Below are positions 13,893-19,336 of a stretch of 19,336 bases of DNA, in pieces. The DNA comes from an uncultured Eubacteriales bacterium (GTDB lineage Bacteria > Bacillota > Clostridia > Oscillospirales > Oscillospiraceae). The notes beneath the pieces were generated by a model, which had not been told where the DNA came from, did not search any database, and saw nothing but the letters and a program-made list of their open reading frames with translations. Both the position numbers and the translations under genes were made by a program. The DNA is taken from NCBI GenBank assembly GCA_900553135.1, contig USCO01000028.1:1-19336 (forward strand). Reading direction: 5' to 3'. How positions within the stretch are numbered: the stretch's first letter is position 1; each line of letters opens with the position of its first letter.

Positions 13893-14480
13893 ATGCAGGC
13901 AATCAAAGAAGCAATCGTGGTGGAGGGCCGCTACGACAAAAACACCCTGTCCCAGGTGGTGGACACCCTGATTCTGGAGACGGGGGGATTTCAGATTTTT
14001 AAGGACCCGGAGCGTATGGCCCTGCTGCGCACGGCGGCCCGGCGGCGGGGGCTCATCGTCCTCACCGACTCGGACGGAGCGGGCTTTGTTATCCGCAGCC
14101 GCATCAAGGGTTCCATCCCGGAACAGTATGTGAAGCACGCCTATATTCCCGACGTCTACGGCAAGGAGCGGCGCAAGCGCCAACCGGGAAAAGAGGGAAA
14201 GCTGGGGGTGGAGGGCATGCCCCCTCAGGTGCTCCTGGATGTGCTGCGGCGGGCAGGCGCCACCTTCCTGGGGGAGGAGGCCTCCCGGCCCGGAGAGGGC
14301 GGCCTCACCAAGGCGGACCTGATGGCTGCCGGGCTCACCGGCAGGCCGGACAGCGCCGCCCGGCGCCAGGCTCTGCTCCAGGTGCTGGAGCTGCCCGAGC
14401 ACATGAGCGCCAACGCCCTGCTGGCAGTGCTTAACGGGTGCTATTCCCGGGAAGAGGCCCTGGAACTGCTGAAAAGATAA
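13893..14480 (+). CDS. rnmV: RNase M5-like TOPRIM protein with DUF4093 domain
   Basis: A 195-residue protein with an N-terminal TOPRIM domain: strand plus acidic residue in IVVEGRYD (E11), then VLTDSDGAG with D59 and D61, the metal-binding acidic set of ribonuclease M5/topoisomerase-primase folds. 'IPEQYVKHAYIPDVYG' and 'KLGVEGMPPQVLLDVL' are like RNase M5 sequence 'GVEha.p..i..aL', and the C-terminal ~85 residues match DUF4093. RNase M5 makes the final cut maturing 5S rRNA with ribosomal protein L18; this homologue probably does the same, but here it is in the comEC-holA operon rather than by ksgA. The start at 13893 is 5 bp after holA, with GGAGGTGAG as SD. Ends at a strong terminator. Confidence 0.82.
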   Translation: MQAIKEAIVVEGRYDKNTLSQVVDTLILETGGFQIFKDPERMALLRTAARRRGLIVLTDSDGAGFVIRSRIKGSIPEQYVKHAYIPDVYGKERRKRQPGKEGKLGVEGMPPQVLLDVLRRAGATFLGEEASRPGEGGLTKADLMAAGLTGRPDSAARRQALLQVLELPEHMSANALLAVLNGCYSREEALELLKR

Positions 14481-14512
14481 AAAAGCTGTGACCAAATGGT
14501 CACAGCTTTTTT
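14479..14512. terminator. Bidirectional terminator, comEC operon versus DUF2812 gene
   Basis: A 15-bp perfect stem (14479-14493 with 14498-14512; GCTGTGACC core) and a tetraloop AAAT, with A-tract and T-tract on opposite sides. The rnmV stop codon and the stop codon of the convergent DUF2812 gene both lie within the stem. Confidence 0.95.
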
Positions 14513-15735
14513 GCGTCTTGGGGGGAGGAGAGCATGGCGGCGATCTCGTCCAGATGGTCGGTCAAATCCACCTGCCCCATGTAGCGCACCGACAGGGCCC
14601 GGCCGTTTCCGGCGGCCACGGCAAATTGAAACTCGCAGTTGGGATTGGAGGCAGTGGCCAGATAGTCCGCGCCCGCCAAGGTGTGTTCGGTCACCGTCCA
14701 AGGTCCCAAGGGGACTTCGTCCACCAGGCGGGTGTCCTCCTCATAGTCCATCTCATAGTCCAGCAGGTCCCGGGCCAGGGGTTCGTCCAGCCCGGGGAAG
14801 AGTGGGCGGTACCAGTAGATCTCCATAAGTACCGGCTCCGGCCTCAGACTGCCATGCTGCCGGACCTCCCACCGAACGGGAGAGAGAAGCGAGCGTTTCA
14901 GTTTACAGGCGTTGAGGAAGGTGATGCCGTCCTTTTCCCAAAGGTCGGGGCGGTAGTTCGGCCCCTCCCACTGGGTGAGCAGGACAGGGGTAAAATCCCC
15001 GGGGCGGCCCGGTGTGCCCAGAGACCATTGGCTTTGGGGATGGGGGAGGAGAAAAAACGCCAGGAAGAGACATTGCAGTACGGGATTCAGCACCAGAAAG
15101 GCCCCGTGGAGCAGCCTGTTCCAGCGGGAGGCGGTGGGGACTGGGGTCATGGGCTTGCCTGCTTCCAGGGCGGCGGTCACGCGGTGAATCCGTCGCCAGC
15201 TCAGCCAGGCGGGGAGAAGATAGAGAAGCGCCAGGAGAAGGAGGATACAAAGGCTGATGTTGGACAGCGACCCTCTTGCCAGGGCCACCAGGATGGAGCC
15301 GTATTGCAGGAATCCAAACAGAGTGAGAAGCAAAAAGCCCAGCATCAGGTGCCCGAACGAGGAACAGCTTCGTTTTAGCTTCTGTTCCAGCTGCTGAAGG
15401 AGCTGAGCGTGGGTCTGAGGATCGGTGTGTGGCTCCGGGGCGTGGGGGTCCTGGGTGCGGAAGAGATATAAGGTAGCGTCCTTCAGGGGGCACACATAGT
15501 CCCAGCCCATTTCATGGTACAGGGCGATGAGTCCGGGAATGGGGTTTTCTGCCCGGTCCGTGTCGCAGTAGTCCAGGCGGTAGCGGGTGGGCCGGGGCGT
15601 ATCCCGGTAAAAGGAACAGAGATTAGGGCCGTGGCGGTGCAGATACAGCCCTTGGGCGGCCTGCTGCTCCAGCCAGTGCTCCAGGCCGGGGATGTCATAG
15701 GGCTGCACCGGGTTGAGCTTTCGGACGTATTTCAT
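14500..15735 (-). CDS. DUF2812 domain membrane protein, partner of PadR regulator
   Basis: A 411-residue membrane protein. Residues 1-95 carry the DUF2812-type head: 'YDIPGLEHWLEQQAAQGLYLHRHG...SFYRDTPRPTRYRLDYCD' with the 'E.WL...A..Gl.L......f.F......YRlDy' pattern, then 'GWDYVCPLKDATLYLFRT'. Three hydrophobic segments follow (about 127-152, 158-180, 210-231), with a soluble C-terminal half of about 180 residues of no recognised domain. DUF2812 proteins are usually encoded next to a PadR regulator, as here; some are thought to act as anti-regulators or envelope stress components, but there is no firm function. The ATG at 15735 overlaps the padR stop (ATGA) with SD GGAGGAGG in the padR 3' end, so translation is coupled. 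Ends at the shared terminator. Confidence 0.8.
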   Translation of the reverse strand: MKYVRKLNPVQPYDIPGLEHWLEQQAAQGLYLHRHGPNLCSFYRDTPRPTRYRLDYCDTDRAENPIPGLIALYHEMGWDYVCPLKDATLYLFRTQDPHAPEPHTDPQTHAQLLQQLEQKLKRSCSSFGHLMLGFLLLTLFGFLQYGSILVALARGSLSNISLCILLLLALLYLLPAWLSWRRIHRVTAALEAGKPMTPVPTASRWNRLLHGAFLVLNPVLQCLFLAFFLLPHPQSQWSLGTPGRPGDFTPVLLTQWEGPNYRPDLWEKDGITFLNACKLKRSLLSPVRWEVRQHGSLRPEPVLMEIYWYRPLFPGLDEPLARDLLDYEMDYEEDTRLVDEVPLGPWTVTEHTLAGADYLATASNPNCEFQFAVAAGNGRALSVRYMGQVDLTDHLDEIAAMLSSPQDAKKL

Positions 15736-16043
15736 AAAAATTCCTCCTCCGCGTCACGCAGGCACGCCCGCAGCCGGTCCACCTCGTCCTCATAGGTCTC
15801 CCGCCCCTTGGAGGTGAGACGGTAGGTGCGTTTGCGCCCCTCCACTTCGGTCTCTTCAATGAGTTCTTCGTCCTGAAATTTGTTCAGCAGGGTGTACAGG
15901 GTCCCCGGCCCCAGGGTGACCCGCCCCCGGGTCTTTCGCTCCACAAAGGCGGCCACGTCGATGCCGCACATCTCCCCGTGGAGAAAGGCCATCAGCACAT
16001 AAAACATGGACTCGGTGAGGGGACCGCGGCTCTTGGTTCCCAT
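15732..16043 (-). CDS. PadR family transcriptional regulator
   Basis: 103 residues, the short subfamily of PadR winged-helix dimers. Helix-turn-helix and wing: 'LTESMFYVLMAFLHGEMCGIDVAAFVERKTRG' (9-40), 'VTLGPGTLYTLLNKFQDEELIEE' (42-64, with the PadR hallmark G-x-LY-x-L), wing 'GRKRTYRLTSKGRETYEDEV' (69-88), then a C-terminal dimerisation helix. An upstream in-frame ATG at 16103 would put 20 residues inside the promoter/operator, so I chose the ATG at 16043, which has a GGGGGTG SD. It likely represses its own promoter and the coupled DUF2812 gene; the effector is unknown. Confidence 0.9.
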   Translation of the reverse strand: MGTKSRGPLTESMFYVLMAFLHGEMCGIDVAAFVERKTRGRVTLGPGTLYTLLNKFQDEELIEETEVEGRKRTYRLTSKGRETYEDEVDRLRACLRDAEEEFL

Positions 16044-16057
16044 GGCTTCACCCCCTA

Positions 16058-16108
16058 ATATCGAAACTTGATATCGTCTAATGATATTATAATATCGTCC
16101 CACGATAT
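16058..16108. repeat. Three PadR-type operator copies, ATATC-N7-GATAT
   Basis: Three inverted repeats with the same architecture: 16058-16074 (spacer GAAACTT), 16071-16087 (GTCTAAT; shares GATATC with the first), and 16092-16108 (GTCCCAC; perfect ATATCGT/ACGATAT). Their centres are 13 and 21 bp apart. The form resembles known PadR-family operators (ATGT/ATAT-type dyads), and the location at the padR promoter argues for autoregulation. Confidence 0.85.
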
Positions 16109-16114
16109 TGTCAA
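16086..16114 (-). promoter_or_regulatory. Consensus sigma-A promoter of the padR-DUF2812 operon
   Basis: On the minus strand, perfect TTGACA (16109-16114), exactly 17 bp, then perfect TATAAT (16086-16091). The 17-bp spacer is itself the third operator (16092-16108). The second operator covers the predicted start near 16079. A strong promoter kept shut by PadR is the natural reading. Confidence 0.92.
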
Positions 16115-16150
16115 CGGACTGTGGAAAATTCTCCCTTTTGCGGCACCGGG

Positions 16151-16185
16151 TTGTGACGGCTTTCGTTGGGGGGAGACACTATAAT
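16151..16185 (+). promoter_or_regulatory. Putative activator-dependent promoter of spoIIGA-sigE
   Basis: A perfect TATAAT at 16180-16185 has no -35 at 16-18 bp. TTGTGA at 16151-16156 lies 23 bp upstream. The Bacillus spoIIG promoter also has a long (22-bp) spacer and needs Spo0A~P. TGACGGC (16154-16160) is a weak match to the 0A box TGNCGAA and overlaps that -35. Spo0A control is inference from the known spoIIG operon. Confidence 0.5.
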
Positions 16186-16223
16186 GGACGGTGTTGACAA
16201 GCAGGGGAGAGGAGGGAGAAACC

Positions 16224-17081
16224 ATGACCGTCATCTATGTGGACACCCTGTTTCTGCTCAACGCCATTGTAGACTATCTGCTGCTGCTGTGCTCCGCCCG
16301 GCTGGCGGGGGAGCCCCTGCGGCGGCTGCGCTTTGCCCTGGGGGCTGTGTTGGGCGGGGGCTATGCCGTGGCCATCTTTCTGCCCGGCTTGGAGTTTCTG
16401 GGCCGTCCCCTGTGCCGCCTCACCTGGGGGGTGCTGGTGGTGTTTCTGGCCTTTTGGAGCAGCCGCAGACTGCTGCGGCAAGTGCTCATCTTCTTTGCCC
16501 TGTCCTGTGCCTTTGGAGGCGGGGTGCTGGCCATCAGCCTGCTGGGCGGGCGGGGGCTGTCCCTGGAGGGGGGCGTCATTTACTCCTCCATGGACCTGAA
16601 GATCGTGCTGCTGTCGGCGGCGGGGTGCTATGTGGTGCTGACCCTGGTCTTTCAGCGGTGGGGACGGCACACCGCCGTGTCGGGAGAGCTGGTGCCGGTG
16701 ACCTTGCGTATGGGGGAACGGCAAACACAGCTCACCGCCCTGCGGGATACGGGCAATACCCTCACCGACCCGGTGACAGGACGGAGCGTGATGGTGGCGG
16801 AGGGGAGCCGGATGGAGGAGTTATTCCCGCCGGAGGAGCGTCCAAGCCCCCAGCAGCTGCTGGACCCGGCGGGGACGCTGGAAGAGGTGCGGGACCCGGA
16901 GTGGAAGCGGCGCTTCCGTTTGCTGCCCTACCGGGCGGTGGGGGTGGACCGGGGGCTGCTGCTGGCGGTGCGGGTGGACCGGGCCTGGATCGCCGGGGAG
17001 GACCGGGGGCCCATGGTGGTGGCCCTGTCGCCCACCCCGGTATCCGACGGGGGCGGATACGCCGCCCTGTTGGGGGAATGA
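16224..17081 (+). CDS. spoIIGA: Sporulation sigma-E factor processing peptidase
   Basis: 285 residues. An N-terminal half of about five membrane helices (roughly 3-25, 36-56, 62-80, 86-108, 125-143) is joined to a soluble aspartic-protease-like domain with the catalytic motif L-R-D175-TGN-TL in TALRDTGNTLTDPVTGR. SpoIIGA cleaves the pro-sequence from pro-sigma-E in the mother cell membrane in response to SpoIIR from the forespore. Position immediately upstream of sigE is the classical spoIIG operon. The ATG at 16224 (MTVIYVDTLFLLN) has an AGAGGAGGG SD; an earlier in-frame ATG at 16191 would add 11 non-homologous residues. Confidence 0.95.
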   Translation: MTVIYVDTLFLLNAIVDYLLLLCSARLAGEPLRRLRFALGAVLGGGYAVAIFLPGLEFLGRPLCRLTWGVLVVFLAFWSSRRLLRQVLIFFALSCAFGGGVLAISLLGGRGLSLEGGVIYSSMDLKIVLLSAAGCYVVLTLVFQRWGRHTAVSGELVPVTLRMGERQTQLTALRDTGNTLTDPVTGRSVMVAEGSRMEELFPPEERPSPQQLLDPAGTLEEVRDPEWKRRFRLLPYRAVGVDRGLLLAVRVDRAWIAGEDRGPMVVALSPTPVSDGGGYAALLGE

Positions 17082-17099
17082 GGAAAGGATGGCTGGAGC

Positions 17100-17819
17100 A
17101 TGAGATGGAAGATTTTAGAGTGGGTCCAGGGCCTTTTGTGCCGCCTTGGGCTGCTGGAGCCGGGAAAGGTCATGTACATCGGGGGCAGCGATGTGCTGCC
17201 CCAGCCCTTGGACAAGGCCCGGGAGGCAGAGCTCATCGCCCGCCTGGGAGAGGGGGACCAGGAGGCGAGGAAGGAGCTGATCGAGCACAACCTGCGGCTG
17301 GTCGTGTACATAGCGAAGAAGTTCGACAATACGGGAGTAGGTGTGGAGGACTTGATCTCGATCGGCACGATCGGCCTGATCAAGGCGATCAATACTTTCA
17401 ACCCGACGAAAAAGATCAAGCTTGCGACCTATGCGTCGAGATGTATTGAAAATGAAATACTGATGTATCTTCGAAGGAACAGCAAGACGAAGATGGAGGT
17501 CTCCATTGACGAGCCGCTGAATGTGGACTGGGACGGCAATGAGCTCCTGCTCTCCGATATCCTTGGGACAGATGAGGATACGATCTACAGAGATCTGGAG
17601 AATGAGGCGGAGCGCAAGCTTCTGATCCGTGCGCTGAACAAGCTGAGCAGCAGAGAAAAGCTGATCGTCCGGATGCGGTTCGGCCTGGATGACCCGGAAG
17701 GGAAGGAGAAGACGCAGAAGGAAGTGGCAGATCTGCTCGGGATCTCGCAGTCATATATCTCGCGTCTGGAGAAGAAGATCATGCAGAGGCTGAAGCGGGA
17801 AATGGTCAGATATGAATGA
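17100..17819 (+). CDS. sigE: RNA polymerase sporulation sigma factor sigma-E (possibly chimeric)
   Basis: 239 residues, the mother-cell-specific sigma factor made as an inactive precursor. N-terminal pro-sequence about 1-27 (MRWKILEWVQGLLCRLGLLEP, then VMYIGGSDVLP). Region 2 includes ELIEHNLRLVVYIAKKF (59-75), DLISIGTIGLIKAINTF (84-100) and TYASRCIENEILMYLRRN (110-127). Region 4 has a helix-turn-helix, TQKEVADLLGISQSYISRLEKKIMQRLK. Start at 17100, 18 bp after spoIIGA. The protein reads as intact, but codon use changes sharply near codons 55-72 (17260-17315): upstream mainly GCC/CGC/CTG, downstream GCG, AGG, AGA, CGA, ATA. The gene may be a join of two species' sigE. The sigG gene usually next is absent. 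Confidence 0.93.
   Translation: MRWKILEWVQGLLCRLGLLEPGKVMYIGGSDVLPQPLDKAREAELIARLGEGDQEARKELIEHNLRLVVYIAKKFDNTGVGVEDLISIGTIGLIKAINTFNPTKKIKLATYASRCIENEILMYLRRNSKTKMEVSIDEPLNVDWDGNELLLSDILGTDEDTIYRDLENEAERKLLIRALNKLSSREKLIVRMRFGLDDPEGKEKTQKEVADLLGISQSYISRLEKKIMQRLKREMVRYE
17260..17315. other. Composition junction inside sigE
   Basis: The Ala/Arg/Ile codon preference and GC level change here and stay changed to the end of the window. The stretch encodes the near-invariant sigma-E segment RKELIEHNLRLVVYIAKK, where unrelated Clostridia can share long identical runs. The break is therefore either an assembly join or a homologous recombination point. Its exact position cannot be set by eye. Confidence 0.7.
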
Positions 17820-17901
17820 AAGAATACCGGCAAGGGATGAACATATTGAAAACAGATTTCCTACATATTTTCTGAAAAACGATGTATTCTATGTGCAGAA
17901 A

Positions 17902-17910
17902 TGTTACAAT
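17902..17910 (+). promoter_or_regulatory. Extended -10 promoter for the beta-CASP gene
   Basis: TGT-TACAAT (17902-17910), an extended -10 element, about 33 bp before the ATG at 17943; no strong -35. Nothing else is seen in the 123-bp gap after sigE apart from the GGTGAG SD. Confidence 0.55.
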
Positions 17911-17942
17911 AGAAGAAAAATGAAAAAGGGTTGGTGAGACTT

Positions 17943-19336
17943 ATGAAGCTTACTTTTATTGGTGCGGCCCATGAAGTTACGGGAAGCTGTCATTTTCTCC
18001 AGGCAGCGGGGAAAAATATCCTGATCGACTGCGGGATGGAGCAGGGTCCGGATCTGTATGAAAATCCGGGGCTTCCGATCCCGGAGAATGAAGTCGACTA
18101 TGTGTTCCTGACGCATGCGCATATCGACCATTCAGGCATGCTCCCGAGACTGGCGAAGAGAGGGTTCAAGGGACAGATCTTCGCCACGTTTGCGACTGCG
18201 GATCTCTGCAATATCATGCTTCGAGACAGCGCGCATATCCAGGAGTTCGAGGCAGAGTGGAGGAACAGGAAAGGAAAGCGTGCAGGACAGCCCGAGTATG
18301 AGCCGGTCTATGTGATGCAGGACGCTCTGGATGCGATCGAGATGCTTGTACCGTGCGAGTATGGCGAGAGGATCACGATCTGCGACGGGATTCAGATCCG
18401 TTTTACCGATGTAGGCCATCTGCTTGGCTCGGCAAGCATCGAGGTGTGGGCGACGGAAGGAGACGTGACCAAAAAGATCGTCTTCTCCGGTGATGTGGGG
18501 AATATCGATCAGCCGATCATCAAAGACCCTACGTATACGGAGGCGGCAGATTATGTGGTGGTAGAGTCCACCTACGGAAACCGGATCCATTCTGCGGAGA
18601 AGCCGGATTATCTCGGAGAGTTTACCAGGATCATCCGCGAGACCTTTGACAGGGGAGGAAATGTAGTCATTCCTTCGTTCGCGGTCGGCAGGACTCAGGA
18701 GATGCTGTATTTCATCCGAGAGATCAAGGAGAAAAGGCTGCTTCCCGAATACCAGGATTTCGAGGTGTACCTGGACAGCCCGCTGGCGATCGAGGCGACG
18801 AAGGTCTTTACGAAAAATATGAGGGACTGTTTTGATGAAGAGGCACTGGCCCTTGTAAACGCAGGGGTGAACCCTCTTGTCTTTCCGGGACTTCACACAT
18901 CCACCACGAGTGAAGACTCGAAGATGATCAATTTTATCGAGAAGCCGAAGGTCATCATATCGGCTTCCGGAATGTGTGACGCGGGGCGGATCCGCCATCA
19001 TCTGAAACACAATCTGTGGAGGACGGAATGTACGATCCTCTTTGTGGGATATCAGGCGAACGGAACGCTCGGACGGCGTCTGCTGGAGGGAGAGAAGAAT
19101 GTCAAGCTCTTCGGGGAACCGATCGAGGTGCACGCCCGGATCGAAAGCCTGCACGGCGTCAGCGGACATGCGGATATGAACGGCCTGCTGAACTGGATCG
19201 GCGGATTCAGGACACCGATAGAGAGAGTTTTCGTTGTGCACGGCGAGGATGAGGTGACAGAGGAGTTTGCGAAGACGGTGGAGGAACGGTTCGGCTGCAG
19301 GACATGGGCTCCGTATCCGTGCTGTGAGGCTGATCT
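17943..19336 (+). CDS. CPSF-like beta-CASP metallo-beta-lactamase (partial, 3' end outside window)
   Basis: The reading frame stays open from the ATG at 17943 to the window end (about 464 residues); the protein is not complete. It begins MKLTFIGAAHEVTGSCHF, the hallmark 'fl GaahevTGS' of the YSH1/CPSF73-like family. Metal-binding motifs: THAHIDHSG (H58, H60, D62, H63), DVGHLLGSAS, SGDVGN, the beta-CASP 'IISASGMCDAGRIRHHL', and a late histidine in HGVSGHADMNGL. It should be a Zn-dependent RNA-processing or RNA-degrading nuclease. The final C-terminal RNA-binding region may extend past 19336. Codon use differs from the first 17 kb. SD GGTGAG before the ATG. Precise substrate unknown. Confidence 0.9.
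   Translation, partial: MKLTFIGAAHEVTGSCHFLQAAGKNILIDCGMEQGPDLYENPGLPIPENEVDYVFLTHAHIDHSGMLPRLAKRGFKGQIFATFATADLCNIMLRDSAHIQEFEAEWRNRKGKRAGQPEYEPVYVMQDALDAIEMLVPCEYGERITICDGIQIRFTDVGHLLGSASIEVWATEGDVTKKIVFSGDVGNIDQPIIKDPTYTEAADYVVVESTYGNRIHSAEKPDYLGEFTRIIRETFDRGGNVVIPSFAVGRTQEMLYFIREIKEKRLLPEYQDFEVYLDSPLAIEATKVFTKNMRDCFDEEALALVNAGVNPLVFPGLHTSTTSEDSKMINFIEKPKVIISASGMCDAGRIRHHLKHNLWRTECTILFVGYQANGTLGRRLLEGEKNVKLFGEPIEVHARIESLHGVSGHADMNGLLNWIGGFRTPIERVFVVHGEDEVTEEFAKTVEERFGCRTWAPYPCCEAD

Noticed and set aside
18132..19241. Minus-strand open frame opposite the beta-CASP gene
   Set aside because: The plus frame has clear HxHxDH and beta-CASP motifs. The antisense frame matches no known family.
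1..19336. CRISPR array, insertion sequence, prophage, tRNA or rRNA
   Set aside because: No regular spaced repeats, transposase or phage proteins, cloverleaf or rRNA-like sequence were seen on either strand. A tRNAscan/Infernal run would be needed to exclude small RNAs.

Overview
The window looks like chromosomal DNA from a spore-forming, anaerobic gut Firmicute of the class Clostridia. The first ~17.25 kb is GC-rich, uses GCC/CTG/GGC codons and resembles Oscillospiraceae (Flavonifractor or Lawsonibacter type) by content and codon use; that assignment is inference. Evidence for the lifestyle: sporulation genes (a YlmC/YmxH-type protein, spoIIGA, sigE), an oxygen-scavenging flavodiiron protein, a NimA-like flavoprotein, a ferredoxin-type aldo/keto reductase and ECF vitamin transporters. 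The last ~2 kb, from inside sigE to the end, has different codon use (GCG, ATC, AGG/AGA, CGA). A likely junction between two genomes, natural or an assembly artefact, lies near 17260-17315.

Layout. 48-335 (-) YlmC/YmxH PRC-barrel protein, divergent from 519-1769 (+) membrane GT2 glycosyltransferase. 1814-3172 (-) flavodiiron protein with a C-terminal short rubredoxin, divergent from 3377-4409 (+), a DUF4364 regulator-like gene and a NimA-like flavoprotein. 4456-5382 (-) cysK, divergent from 5532-6383 (+) patatin phospholipase, with two good back-to-back sigma-A promoters. 6370-6543 (-) is a DUF6774-like mini-gene. 6607-8155 (+) is a DUF3842/aldo-keto reductase pair. 8200-9326 (-) is a translationally coupled pair, an ECF transporter S component and a uridine-kinase-like P-loop kinase, behind a structured leader. 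9766-10380 (+) is folT, preceded by a well-formed tetrahydrofolate riboswitch whose P1 strand, antiterminator and terminator/SD-sequestering hairpin can all be traced. 10495-14480 (+) is comEC-holA-RNase M5-like. 14500-16043 (-) is a PadR/DUF2812 pair whose promoter has a PadR-type operator filling the -35/-10 spacer. 16224-17819 (+) is spoIIGA-sigE. 17943-end (+) is a partial CPSF-like beta-CASP metallo-beta-lactamase.

How it works together. Most neighbours are housekeeping or regulatory pairs separated by strong bidirectional terminators. The best regulatory biology is in the two divergent ECF S-component leaders (9327-9765) and the padR control region (16044-16114). No insertion sequence, prophage, CRISPR array, tRNA or rRNA gene was seen. 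No clear undescribed multi-gene system stands out. The uncharacterised ECF S-component/kinase pair with its unassigned leader RNA is the best candidate for new function.
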